Below, piece by piece: positions 25,736-34,536 of a stretch of DNA of 64,000 bases. Source of the stretch: Xiamenia xianingshaonis (GTDB lineage Bacteria > Actinomycetota > Coriobacteriia > Coriobacteriales > Eggerthellaceae); the NCBI RefSeq assembly GCF_017945865.1, contig NZ_CP072829.1, forward strand, positions 62,001 through 126,000, read 5' to 3'. Position 1 is the stretch's first letter. Each line of letters starts with the position of its first letter. A program made the translations under genes and the position numbers. The notes below the pieces were generated by a model. The model had not been told where the DNA came from. It did no database searches and worked only from the letters and a program-made list of their open reading frames with translations.

Positions 25736-26290
25736 CTATGCGCCCAGGGCGGTCGATGCGCGTCCGGGGTTGACGATGGCCGGCTTCTTCACGAACTTCG
25801 GCGGAAACGGCTCGTCTATCTGGTGGTATTTTAACATCTGCTCGAGCGGCTGCACGTTGGGGGCCTTGAACATCTTCGACGTGCCGGTTGCGAGCAGGCT
25901 GCCCGCCTCGCTGCGGATCTCCGCCTCGGCCAGCAGGATGCGCCGTCCGCTTCGCACGGGTTTGGCCCGCGCGACGATCGTGCCGCTGTTGACCGACTTC
26001 AGGTCGTTGACCACCAGGTCAAGCGTGGCGTATCCCTCGTGCTCGTCCACCTCGCCGTACATCGCCAGGTACGTTACGGTGTCGAGGATGGATGCGTACA
26101 CGCCGCCGTGGATGCCGCCGAACGAATTGAGCAGCCGCGGCACCACGTTCACCTCGGCCTCGCACAGCCCCACGCGCAAGTCGGTGATGCGCATGCCGAG
26201 CATCTGGTAGAACTCGCCTTTGCTGACGATGTCGATGAACATGCGGACGTGGTCGGGGTTCAGCTTGCGATCAGGGGAAAGGTATGACAT
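25736..26290 (-). CDS. PaaI-type hot-dog thioesterase
   Basis: A 184-residue protein with the hot-dog fold. The NSFGGIHGGVYASILD segment (about 55-70) carries the HGG motif of PaaI-like acyl-CoA thioesterases, followed by the long central helix and the TLDLVVNDLKSV strand region. A C-terminal tail of about 40 residues is extra. It probably hydrolyses an acyl- or aryl-CoA in the cytoplasm; the substrate is unknown. AGAGGA upstream supports the start at 26290. RecN is encoded 144 bases upstream on the same strand. Confidence 0.82.
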   Translation of the reverse strand: MSYLSPDRKLNPDHVRMFIDIVSKGEFYQMLGMRITDLRVGLCEAEVNVVPRLLNSFGGIHGGVYASILDTVTYLAMYGEVDEHEGYATLDLVVNDLKSVNSGTIVARAKPVRSGRRILLAEAEIRSEAGSLLATGTSKMFKAPNVQPLEQMLKYHQIDEPFPPKFVKKPAIVNPGRASTALGA

Positions 26291-26434
26291 GGGACGTCCT
26301 CTCGGTCGGGTCGAAGGGGGAAGGGGGCGGCCCAGCCGTCGGGGCGGCCGCGCTGTCGCCGGAGCCGCTGGGGCCAGGGCCGCCGTCGTGCCGCTGCCGT
26401 GTTGGCAGCGCGGCGAGCGTCGTGCCACCCCCGA

Positions 26435-28156
26435 TCAGGCGTGGTGCGCCAGCAGTTCTCGGGCGTGGGCGAGCGAGGTTTCGGTTATGTCGCCCGACAG
26501 CATGCGGGCGATTTCTGCGGGGCGGTCTTCGGCGGCGAGCGGGGTCAGGTGCGTTTCGGGTGCGCCGTCGGCGCCGGACTCTTTCCGTACCAAGTAGTGA
26601 GACTGGCCTCGCACGGCCACCTGCGCCAGGTGCGTCACGACGATGACCTGGTGCGTTGTCGCCAGGTCGGCCAGCACGTCGGCCAGCGCGTTGGCGACCG
26701 ACCCTCCGACGCCGGCGTCCACCTCGTCGAACACGAGCGTGTCGACGGCGTCGACCGCCCCCAACGCCACCTTCACGGCCAGCATGACGCGGCTCACCTC
26801 GCCGCCCGAAGCGATGCGGGCAAGTGGTCGCGCCTGCATGGAAGCACCTGGTCGGAAGAGGAATTCCACCGCCGACGAACCGGCGCGGGTCCACGAGGCG
26901 CGCGGCAGCGGGGCCACGTCGCACACGAGTTCGGCCCCGCCCATTTCCAGGCGGTTCATGTGTGCGGTGACGGCCTGGCCGAAGCGGGGGGCCGCCTCGC
27001 GGCGAGCCTCGTCAAGCGTCGCGGCGGCTTCGGCGAGCGCGGCTTCGGCCCGCTCGACCGCCGCCTGGGCGGCCTTCTCGCGCTCGGCCCCCTCGTCGAC
27101 CATCGACACCAGGTCAGCGGCTTGTTCGCGGGCGGCAAGCACGTCTTCCATGCGCGGGCCGTACGTGCGCAGCAGCCCTTGCAGCGCCGCCATGCGCTCT
27201 TGCTGGGCGGCCAAGGTCTCGGCGTCGAAGTCGATGGCGTCGCGGTAGTCGAGCGCTTCGCGAGCGACGTCTTCCAGCACGTAGCCGGCCTCGCGCAGCG
27301 ACTGGGCCAAGGGGGCCAGCTCGCTGTCGTAGCGGGCGCCGCCGTCGAGCGCGGCGATGGCCGACGCGAGGGAATCGATGGCGCCGTCTTCGTCGGAAAG
27401 GGCCGCGTAGGCGCTGTTGGCGGCCCGGGCGAGCGATTCGGCGTGCTCGGCTTTTTCCAGGTCGGCCGCGAGGGCTTCGTATTCGCCGGCTTCAGGCGAC
27501 ACGTCGTCGATGCGGCGCAGGGTGAAACGGGCGTCGTCGAGTTGGGCCGAAGAGGAGGCTGCGGCGTCGCGAATGCGGGCGAGTTCTTTTTCGGCCGCCT
27601 GAGCTGCGGCGAGGGCTTCTCGGTAGGACGTGAGGGCGCGTTCGGCAACCGGCCCGGCCCAGGCGTCGAGCAGTTCGGCGTGGGTCGCCGGGTTGAGCAG
27701 GCGTTGGTGCTCGTGCTGGCCGCACAGGTCGATGGAGGGCGCCACCTGCCGCGCGAGGTCCTTCACGCTGGCCATGGACCCGTCGATGCTCACGCGCGAC
27801 CGGCCGTCGGCGCGAATGCGGCGCTGGGCCACCAGTTCGACCTCTTCGGCTTCGTCGGCCTCGTCGGCGACAGCGGCTGCGCTTTCGGGGTCGGGGTCTT
27901 CGGCTGCCGCGCCGTCTGCCGCATCGTCCGCCATCGGGCGGCGTCGCAGGAAAAACCGCCCGCTGACCTGGAGCGATTCGGTTCCGTCGCGCACGAGGGA
28001 CTTGTCGGCCCGCTCGCCCATGAGCAGCTTCAACGCCGAGAGCAGGGCCGTTTTGCCCGCGCCCGTCTCGCCGGTCAGCACCGTCAGGCCGCAGGCCGGC
28101 TCAAGCACGGCATCGCGAATGAGCGCCAGGTTCTGGACCTGTATCTCATCGATCAT
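26435..28156 (-). CDS. recN: DNA repair protein RecN
   Basis: A 573-residue SMC-like ATPase used in double-strand break repair. It has Walker A GETGAGKT (29-36), a Q-loop/GQHEHQRLL segment, a long central coiled coil (about 170-420), the ABC signature ASGGEVSRVMLAVK and Walker B FDEVDAGVGG. An acidic Ala/Asp-rich insertion (about 78-106) is not usual for the family. The ATG at 28156 follows AGAGGGG. An extended -10 promoter lies 60 bases upstream. It may be cotranscribed with the thioesterase. Confidence 0.94.
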   Translation of the reverse strand: MIDEIQVQNLALIRDAVLEPACGLTVLTGETGAGKTALLSALKLLMGERADKSLVRDGTESLQVSGRFFLRRRPMADDAADGAAAEDPDPESAAAVADEADEAEEVELVAQRRIRADGRSRVSIDGSMASVKDLARQVAPSIDLCGQHEHQRLLNPATHAELLDAWAGPVAERALTSYREALAAAQAAEKELARIRDAAASSSAQLDDARFTLRRIDDVSPEAGEYEALAADLEKAEHAESLARAANSAYAALSDEDGAIDSLASAIAALDGGARYDSELAPLAQSLREAGYVLEDVAREALDYRDAIDFDAETLAAQQERMAALQGLLRTYGPRMEDVLAAREQAADLVSMVDEGAEREKAAQAAVERAEAALAEAAATLDEARREAAPRFGQAVTAHMNRLEMGGAELVCDVAPLPRASWTRAGSSAVEFLFRPGASMQARPLARIASGGEVSRVMLAVKVALGAVDAVDTLVFDEVDAGVGGSVANALADVLADLATTHQVIVVTHLAQVAVRGQSHYLVRKESGADGAPETHLTPLAAEDRPAEIARMLSGDITETSLAHARELLAHHA

Positions 28157-28215
28157 GTGACCCCTCTTCTTTCCGTTCGGCGGCAAGCCCGCCGCAGGTT
28201 CGTTCGGAGTCCTCA

Positions 28216-28224
28216 AGTATAGCA
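28216..28224 (-). promoter_or_regulatory. Extended -10 promoter of recN
   Basis: TGCTATACT reads on the minus strand 60 bases upstream of the recN ATG. The TG before the -10 can compensate for the lack of a clear -35. It lies just after the strong terminator at 28248-28287, so recN appears to start independently of the upstream transcript. Confidence 0.55.
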
Positions 28225-28247
28225 AGGAAATCTTGCGCGGATGGCAG

Positions 28248-28287
28248 TAAAAAGCCGCCGCATCGGGGGATTGCGATGCGGCGGCTT
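28248..28287 (-). terminator. Strong Rho-independent terminator
   Basis: AAGCCGCCGCATCG and CGATGCGGCGGCTT form a perfect 14-bp stem with an 8-base loop. TTTTTAC follows on the minus strand. It ends a transcript that comes from the region 28290-28560 or from the methyltransferase gene, before the recN promoter. Confidence 0.85.
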
Positions 28288-28289
28288 GT

Positions 28290-28545
28290 TGGTTGTGCAG
28301 ATGCACAATGTGTGAGACGTGCTGGCGGCTTTCGTCCGCCCTGCAAACGCTAGGGCCGCCAGCCCTGCGCGGACGTGTCAGCATCTGGAGGCTTCAGGCT
28401 CCGCTCGCGCACGCCAGTACGCATGCTTGGCCTTTGGCCCCCGCCGTCCCGTCCACGCAGGGCAAAGACGGGGCGAATCTAGCGAATGATGATGGGCCAG
28501 TCCATGGATCCTCCTCGGATTGTGTCGTTTCCTTAGGGGCACATG
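28290..28545 (-). ncRNA. Structured, terminated leader-like RNA of unknown class
   Basis: Between an AT-rich promoter-like stretch (28550-28620, with TTTAAC and TTGATAAT words on the minus strand) and the terminator lies about 250 bases without a normal gene. It holds an 8-codon frame and several stems: CCCGTC/GACGGG, CGTCCGC/GCGGACG, GCTGGCGGC/GCCGCCAGC and TTGTGCA/TGCACAA. The second and third stems interleave, so they would compete or form a pseudoknot. This looks like an attenuator or a small regulatory RNA. I could not match it to tmRNA, 6S, RNase P or SRP RNA. Confidence 0.4.
28479..28505 (-). CDS. Possible 8-residue leader peptide (MDWPIIIR)
   Basis: A near-perfect GAGGAGG ribosome site stands 4-5 bases before an ATG that opens only eight codons, including ATC ATC ATT for three isoleucines in a row. 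It lies inside the structured region that ends at the strong terminator. Short frames with runs of one amino acid upstream of a terminator are the hallmark of ribosome-mediated attenuation, but the gene after the terminator is recN, not an isoleucine gene. It is equally possible that the frame is fortuitous. Confidence 0.35.
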   Translation of the reverse strand: MDWPIIIR

Positions 28546-28686
28546 GTAGAACCGTTGAAAGAAATTATCAATATCTAAAATTATGATAGTTAAAGTACTT
28601 TGAAGTGATAGTTGGAATGGAAAAGACTGATAGATGAGGCATCGACGGGCGGACGAACGCGACGGGCGAGCGGTCCGCCCTGTCGG

Positions 28687-29622
28687 CTAGATGCGGCCCT
28701 TCAGCGATCGGAAGCCGTCGAGGGTCCATTCGACGTACGCCCAGCGATCGGCCCGCACGTAGTCCAGCTCGAACCGGTTTTGCGCCTCGTTGAACAGCAG
28801 GTGCTCGTTCAGGAACGCCTCGAGCGCCGCCGCCTCGGCCTCGTCGTGCGGGCGGTGCGCCTTCGTCACGGCCTCGACCAGCTCTTCGCGCGTGTCGCGA
28901 TGCCACGTCCCTTCCATTTCCGTGTATTCCAGGCGCGGGAAAAAACCGCGCGTGAACAGCAGGTTCATGAGCGCGACGAGCTGTATTGGCTGCATGGCCT
29001 CGTCGTGGGCCCGTCCCATGGCTTCGAAGATGCGCGGGTCGCGGTAGGGAAGGTCGCCGGCGCCGATGGTCAGGGCGACGCGGTCGGTCGCGTGCGCCTC
29101 CAGCTTGCCGACCGCGTCGAGCACGTCGTTGGTTATGAGCGATCGCGACGACAGCGCCACATCGGCCTTCGGAAGGTCGTCCCAGCTTTGCTGCCACGAG
29201 CGCTGGAAGGCGAAAACGGTGCCCGGCTCTGCTAGATCGGCCACGTTTTTCCCGGTCAGCGGGCCGTTTTCGAGCAGCGCGTCGCCGTCGACGACCGCAA
29301 CGCCCTGCCGCTTCCCCGCGGCCGCCAGCTCGTCGAGCATGACGCGCGAGAAGTCGACCGCGCACACGCTGTGGCCCGCCTTCGCGAGCGGGAGGGCCGT
29401 CACGCCGGAGCCGCAGCCCGCATCGAACAGCGTTTCCCCTGGTTGCAGGTCCAGCAGGGCAAGCAGCTGGTTGAGGTAGTCGCTGCGGACGGGTTTGTGG
29501 GCGAACGATGGCGCCTTCTTGTCCCACCAGGCTCGCGCCGCGTCGCTGCCGGCCTCTTCGCGGTCTTTGTTGTTGCTGACCTCGTCGAACACGTCTGCCC
29601 AATATGCTGCCGAATGATCCAT
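28687..29622 (-). CDS. Class I SAM-dependent methyltransferase
   Basis: A 311-residue protein. The Rossmann methyltransferase core begins at about residue 60, with motif I LFDAGCGSGVTALPLA (about 65-80) binding S-adenosylmethionine and motif II AVDFSRVML after it. The N-terminal 55 residues include DAARAWWDKKAPSFA, seen in a group of small-molecule methyltransferases. The C-terminus is helical and acidic. GAAAGGGG precedes the ATG. The substrate is unknown. It is divergent from the SNF2 helicase gene across 266 bases. Confidence 0.85.
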   Translation of the reverse strand: MDHSAAYWADVFDEVSNNKDREEAGSDAARAWWDKKAPSFAHKPVRSDYLNQLLALLDLQPGETLFDAGCGSGVTALPLAKAGHSVCAVDFSRVMLDELAAAGKRQGVAVVDGDALLENGPLTGKNVADLAEPGTVFAFQRSWQQSWDDLPKADVALSSRSLITNDVLDAVGKLEAHATDRVALTIGAGDLPYRDPRIFEAMGRAHDEAMQPIQLVALMNLLFTRGFFPRLEYTEMEGTWHRDTREELVEAVTKAHRPHDEAEAAALEAFLNEHLLFNEAQNRFELDYVRADRWAYVEWTLDGFRSLKGRI

Positions 29623-29657
29623 GCCAACCCCTTTCGCTCGATTGCGCTCGTCTTTGG

Positions 29658-29710
29658 GAAGCGCCGACCGAAGGTCTGATGGGGGAAGTGGTCGGCGCTT
29701 CTATAGTATA
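29658..29710 (-). promoter_or_regulatory. Methyltransferase promoter with 12-bp inverted repeat at the start site
   Basis: TATACT reads on the minus strand at 29705-29710. GAAGCGCCGACC (29658-29669) and GGTCGGCGCTTC (29690-29701) form a perfect 12-bp inverted repeat with a 20-base loop, beginning 4 bases downstream of the -10 box. It would give either a hairpin at the very 5' end of the mRNA or an operator over the start site. Confidence 0.5.
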
Positions 29711-29888
29711 CTCGATTGAGAATAAAGTGAGCGGGGCGTCTGCATTCGAAGGGGGCGAAACCAGCCCGCGCGAAGGGGAGCGGTCCGGCTCGGTGTGATG
29801 ATCGGCCGCAATACCGTACCAATAGCGTACTTCGCCGCAGCCTCGTGGTAGCATCGAAACCCGTTTGTGCCGATTTTGAAGGAGCCTG

Positions 29889-32800
29889 ATGTTTTCTGCC
29901 GACGCCATACGCAACGCCTCTGGGTCGAAGACGTACGACCGCGGCTGCGAGTTGGCGTCGACGAGCCTTGTCACGGTGCTCGGGCGGCTGCGGTCCTTTG
30001 ACGAGCGCGGGAACCTGCGCTTGCAGGCGAAGGTGCGCAGCTCGAGCGGATGGGCAGACTATTACCAGGTCAGCATTGTGATTGACGACGTTGGCGATGC
30101 GGTGCTGTCCAGTTCGTGCACCTGTCCCGCCCATGCGGGGAACAGCCGCGTGTGCAAGCACTGCGTCGCGGCGGCGCTTGCGTTTCTGCACGACCCCCGG
30201 TCGTTTCTTGACCGCACCGGCGTGCTGGACGGCGCCGCGCGGGCGGGTCGGGCCGGTTTGGCGAAGCGAGGCTCGCGCGCCGCCTCTGGCGCCGTCGATG
30301 CGCTCTGGGCCGACCAAGACGCTGGCCAGCACGTATACGGCCGCCTGGCCGAAGACCTTGCCGCTGGCGGGCGAACGGCCGCCCCTGCCGCCCATCCCGC
30401 CCCTGCTCGCCTCTTCCCGACGCAAAACCCCTTCCGCGCCCCCGATTCGCCCGCTGACGACTCCGAGACTTCGCCTGAGCTGGCGGTGCTGATGGACCGC
30501 TACGCCCCCGAGAAAACGCCGCTGCGCAAGGTCCGCGACGGCGGTTACGTCGAAGAAGAGCTGACGGGCGCGTGGCTGCAGCCGGTGCTCACCGAGACGC
30601 TCCACGGGTGGAAGGCCAGCTTCAAAATAGGGCACGGCAAGGCGAGCTATGTGGTAAAAAGCATCTCTGACCTGCTCGAACGCGTTCGGGACCGCCGTTC
30701 GCACTTCTACGGGAAAAACCTTGCGTTCACCCATTCGCTGACGGCATTCGATCGGCGCTCGCGCCTGGTCCTGGGGCTTTTGCAGCGCGTCGAGGACCGG
30801 ATCCAGCGCTCGCCCCTTGACGTTTCGTTCCGGTCCCGTCCGAGCCAAACCCTGCAGCGCGAGGTCGATCTGCACGCGGAAGAGGTTGTCGAGCTGCTTG
30901 ACATCCAACGGCGGGCCGACGAGCCGATCATCGTCGAGGACCCGGCGCTGTACGGTCGCGGGCGCCAGGCGGTCCGCATCGTGCGCGAGGACCCTGCCCT
31001 CGACGTTGAGCTGTTCCAAGAGGGCGAGCAGTGGGTGCTTGACGGCGGCGGCACGGTGCCCTTCGTGCGGTCGGGCGGTCGGCTCTTCGTGCTGCGCGCG
31101 AACGTCTTCTACGACTGCTCGCCGGACGTGGCGTCGCTTTCCGAGTTCCTGACCAGCCTTTATGCGAAGGGTCGTCTGCAGCTTTCCGCGAAGGACGTGC
31201 CGCGGTTCGCGTCGACGCTGCTGCCGGCGTTGGAAGAGCGGCTTTCGATGCACGTGCCCGACGAGGTGCGCGCCTTGAAGCCGGTGCCCTGCCAGTTGGA
31301 GTTTTACTTCGATCGGGAAGCGCATCGCGTGACGGTCGAGGCGTATGCGAACTATGCGGGGAAGCGGATCGCGCTCGGCGGCGTGCGCAGCGCGGGGCGG
31401 CCGGAGGGCGTTTTCGATCCGGAAAACGCCGGAGGGAAGCTGTGCCCGGTGCGCGACGAAGCGGCGGAAAGCGCGGCATATGACCTGGTGGGAGAGTATT
31501 TCACGGTCGATGCGGCACAGGCGGCAGCGGCGGGGGCCGACCTGGACGGGTCGGACGTGCCGTTCATCGCGATCGACGACGAAGGCGCCATGGTCGCGCT
31601 TCTGTTCGGCGGGCTGGCGCGGTTTCGCGAGGCGGGCGAGGCGTTCACGACGGCGGCGTTCGATCGGCTGCTGTTCGACCGGGAGCCGACCATCGACATC
31701 GGGCTTTCGTTGACCGGCGACCTCATCGATATGGACGTGTCGTCGAGCGACCTGGATGCGGAAGACTTGCGGGCGCTTTTGGGCAGTTTCCGGAAGCGGC
31801 GGAAGTTCCACCGGCTGCGCAGCGGCGCGTACTTGAGCCTGCGCGACTTCGGCGAGCGGCGGCTTGCGCAGTTGGAGCAGATCGGCGACGACTTGGGCGT
31901 GAGCGATCGGGACCTGGTGAGCGGCGCGTTCGAAGTGCCGGCCTACCGGGCGTTTTACCTGGCCGCAGCCGCGCCGGACGCAACGTGCGACGAGGCGTTC
32001 AGCCAGCTGGTCGAGTCGTTTCGGGAAGCGCGCTCGGCCGATTTCGCGGTGCCGCCGGCGCTTGCGGGCGTGATGCGCTCGTACCAGGTCGAGGGATTCC
32101 GGTGGCTGTCGCTGCTGTCCGAATGCGGGTTCGGCGGGATTCTCGCCGACGAGATGGGGCTGGGGAAGACGCTGCAGGTGATCGCGTGGCTGCTCGCGTG
32201 CCGGGAAGCGGATGCGGCCGGCCCCGCGGCCTTGGCGGCCCCCGCAAGTGCGGCTCTAGCGGGTGCGGCTGGCTCCGGCGATGCGGCCGGCCCCGCAGAT
32301 GCAGCGGCCCCCGCGTTCGAGCCTCCCTTGCGCCTTGGTGCCGACTGCCCCGCGCTGGTGGTGTGCCCTGCCTCGGTCGTGTACAACTGGACGGCCGAAT
32401 TCGAGCGATTCGCCCCTGGCCTGGTCGTTCGCACGCTTGTCGGCACGAAGTCCGAGCGCATTGCCACGCGACGGCTTCCCTGCGACGTGCTGGTGACGTC
32501 CTACGACATCGCCCGCATCGACGGCGAGGCCCTGGCCGAGCGCGAGTTCTTCGCCATCGTTTTGGACGAGGCCCACTACATCAAAAACCAGTCGGCCAAA
32601 ACCACGCGCGCGCTGAAAAAGCTGCGCGGGCGCCACCGGTTCGCGCTGACGGGCACGCCGATGGAGAACCGTCCAAGCGAGCTGTTCAGCCTGTTCGACT
32701 TTCTCATGCCGGGCTATCTGGGCAGCTACATGGGCTTTCGGGAGCGCTTTGAGCTGGGCGTTTTGGGCGGCGACGAGGAAACGGCCGAGCGTTTGCACCG

Positions 32801-33614
32801 GCTGGTGGGCCCGTTCGTGTTGCGGCGCCTGAAGGCCGACGTGCTGACCGAGCTGCCCGACAAGCTGGAAACGGTGGTGCGCGCGTCGATGGGCGCGAAG
32901 CAGCGGCGGCTCTATGACGCTCACGAGCAGCACGTCCGCGAGGAACTGGCGCTGCAGATCGCCGAGAGCAAAAAGCGGCGGCACGAGCGGGCGCCCGGCC
33001 CGCGCGAGCACAGCGTGGAGATCCTCGCCGAGCTGACGAAGCTGCGCCAGCTGTGCTGCGATCCCGGCCTTCTGTACGAGGACTACACGGGCGGCGCGGC
33101 AAAGGTGGACGCCATCATGGACCTGGTAGGCTCGGCGGTGGAAGCCGGCGAGAAAATACTGGTGTTTTCCCAGTTCACAAGCTTTCTTTCGGTGTTGGCC
33201 GAACGCATGCGCGACGAGCGGATCGATCACTTCGTGCTGACGGGCTCCACGCCGAAGCGCCGCCGGCTCGAACTGGTCAACAGCTTCAACGCGGGCGCCA
33301 CGCCGGTGTTTCTGGTGTCGCTGAAGGCCGGCGGCACGGGGCTGAACCTGACGGGCGCGTCGGTCGTCATCCATGCGGACCCGTGGTGGAACGCGTCGGT
33401 GCAGAACCAGGCGACCGATCGGGCGCACCGCATCGGGCAGGACCGGGTGGTGAACGTGTTCAAGGTGATCGCAAGCGGCACGATCGAGGAGCGCATGGTG
33501 TGCCTGCAGGAGAAGAAGCTTGCCCTGGCCGACGGGCTGATCGGCGGGGAAGGCATGAGTCTGGCCGCGCTGACCGACGACGACCTGCTCGACTTGCTGA
33601 GCAGCGCCGGATAG
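29889..33614 (+). CDS. SNF2-family helicase with N-terminal SWIM zinc finger
   Basis: A 1,241-residue protein. A SWIM finger lies at C77, C79, C89 and H91. A long central region of unknown fold follows. The SNF2/Rad54-type ATPase occupies about 730-1235: DEMGLGKT at 754-761, DEAH at 893-896, GTPMENRPSELFSLFDFLMPG, then the second lobe with TGSTPKRRRL, SLKAGGTGLNLT and the DRAHRIGQ motif. A low-complexity Ala/Gly/Pro insertion (about 777-823) splits the first lobe soon after motif I. Such bacterial proteins remodel DNA-protein complexes; the role here is unknown. AAGGAG precedes the ATG. It stands alone and ends at a hairpin terminator. Confidence 0.93.
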   Translation: MFSADAIRNASGSKTYDRGCELASTSLVTVLGRLRSFDERGNLRLQAKVRSSSGWADYYQVSIVIDDVGDAVLSSSCTCPAHAGNSRVCKHCVAAALAFLHDPRSFLDRTGVLDGAARAGRAGLAKRGSRAASGAVDALWADQDAGQHVYGRLAEDLAAGGRTAAPAAHPAPARLFPTQNPFRAPDSPADDSETSPELAVLMDRYAPEKTPLRKVRDGGYVEEELTGAWLQPVLTETLHGWKASFKIGHGKASYVVKSISDLLERVRDRRSHFYGKNLAFTHSLTAFDRRSRLVLGLLQRVEDRIQRSPLDVSFRSRPSQTLQREVDLHAEEVVELLDIQRRADEPIIVEDPALYGRGRQAVRIVREDPALDVELFQEGEQWVLDGGGTVPFVRSGGRLFVLRANVFYDCSPDVASLSEFLTSLYAKGRLQLSAKDVPRFASTLLPALEERLSMHVPDEVRALKPVPCQLEFYFDREAHRVTVEAYANYAGKRIALGGVRSAGRPEGVFDPENAGGKLCPVRDEAAESAAYDLVGEYFTVDAAQAAAAGADLDGSDVPFIAIDDEGAMVALLFGGLARFREAGEAFTTAAFDRLLFDREPTIDIGLSLTGDLIDMDVSSSDLDAEDLRALLGSFRKRRKFHRLRSGAYLSLRDFGERRLAQLEQIGDDLGVSDRDLVSGAFEVPAYRAFYLAAAAPDATCDEAFSQLVESFREARSADFAVPPALAGVMRSYQVEGFRWLSLLSECGFGGILADEMGLGKTLQVIAWLLACREADAAGPAALAAPASAALAGAAGSGDAAGPADAAAPAFEPPLRLGADCPALVVCPASVVYNWTAEFERFAPGLVVRTLVGTKSERIATRRLPCDVLVTSYDIARIDGEALAEREFFAIVLDEAHYIKNQSAKTTRALKKLRGRHRFALTGTPMENRPSELFSLFDFLMPGYLGSYMGFRERFELGVLGGDEETAERLHRLVGPFVLRRLKADVLTELPDKLETVVRASMGAKQRRLYDAHEQHVREELALQIAESKKRRHERAPGPREHSVEILAELTKLRQLCCDPGLLYEDYTGGAAKVDAIMDLVGSAVEAGEKILVFSQFTSFLSVLAERMRDERIDHFVLTGSTPKRRRLELVNSFNAGATPVFLVSLKAGGTGLNLTGASVVIHADPWWNASVQNQATDRAHRIGQDRVVNVFKVIASGTIEERMVCLQEKKLALADGLIGGEGMSLAALTDDDLLDLLSSAG

Positions 33615-33699
33615 GGGCGGCCGTGCCGCGGCCGGGGCAGGAAGACGGGCGGGCGATTCTGCCTGGTCAGCAAGCTGGGCGGCTGCCAGTCGTTCTCAA

Positions 33700-33738
33700 C
33701 GGCCGGCAGCCTGCCACACTGGCCGGCCGCTCCCTTTT
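33700..33738 (+). terminator. Terminator after the SNF2 helicase gene
   Basis: CGGCCGGC at 33700-33707 pairs with GCCGGCCG at 33722-33729, and CTCCCTTTTG follows. It lies between the convergent helicase and tatC genes. Confidence 0.5.
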
Positions 33739-33750
33739 GTTAGCCTTGGC

Positions 33751-34536
33751 TTACTCGGCAGCTTCTTCCGCTTCCAGCTCGGCGGTTTGCTTCTTGATGC
33801 GCTTGGCCAGCACGATGCGTGCGAGCAGCAGGCTGACCTCGTACAACGCGATGAGCGCCGCGAACATGAGAACCATGGTGATGGGCGAGGCGTCCGGCGT
33901 GGCCATGGCCGAGAGGATCATGAGCGCCACGTACACGATGCGCCAGCTGCCGCGCAGCTTCTTGTACGGCACGACGTCGAAGATGACCAGGTAGAAAATA
34001 ACGAGCGGCAGCTCGAACGCAAGGCCGAACGCCAGCTCGAACTTGATGATGATGTCCACGTACGTCGACATGCGCGGCTCGACGTAGCCAAGCCCTATGG
34101 CCTGGTCAGTGAGCCATTGGAACGCCGGGTCGAGGATGATCGCGTAGCAGAACACCGTGCCGAACACAAACAGGAACACGGCGACGGCGAACGTGGGGAC
34201 GAACCATTTGCGCTCGCTGGGCTTCAGCGCCGGCAGGAAAAACGCCAGCAGCTGCCACAGGATGACGGGAGCGCACGCGACGATGGCGGCCCACATGGAA
34301 ATGAGGAAGCGCACCGAGAACGACTCGAACGGATCGAGCGCCACGAGCGCCACCGAACCGTCGGCCGCGTGCGGCAGGTACTCGGCGATGGGCAGCAGCA
34401 AGAACTGGCCCATGGTGGGAGTGGCCATGTAGAACACCACGACGGCGACGGCCAGACAGACAACGATGCGTACAAGGCGCATGCGCAGCTCGCCCAAATG
34501 GTCGAACAGGGGCATGCGTGCCGGTCCGATAGGCAT
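33751..34536 (-). CDS. tatC: Twin-arginine translocase subunit TatC
   Basis: A 261-residue membrane protein with six predicted helices. The family start (PLFDHLGELRMRL) includes the conserved glutamate that recognises the twin-arginine signal, and the FELAFGLAFELPLV segment is present. The charged C-terminal tail is Glu-rich. Its ATG overlaps the TAA of the upstream tatA by one base (TAATG), so translation is probably coupled. It receives folded substrates; the Tat-type molybdenum and iron-sulfur proteins at 7-11 kb are likely clients. Confidence 0.95.
   Translation of the reverse strand: MPIGPARMPLFDHLGELRMRLVRIVVCLAVAVVVFYMATPTMGQFLLLPIAEYLPHAADGSVALVALDPFESFSVRFLISMWAAIVACAPVILWQLLAFFLPALKPSERKWFVPTFAVAVFLFVFGTVFCYAIILDPAFQWLTDQAIGLGYVEPRMSTYVDIIIKFELAFGLAFELPLVIFYLVIFDVVPYKKLRGSWRIVYVALMILSAMATPDASPITMVLMFAALIALYEVSLLLARIVLAKRIKKQTAELEAEEAAE

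Noticed and set aside
29400-31811. 803-codon minus-strand frame opposite the SNF2 helicase and methyltransferase
   Set aside because: It overlaps two well-supported genes and has Arg/His-rich shadow composition without any recognisable domain.
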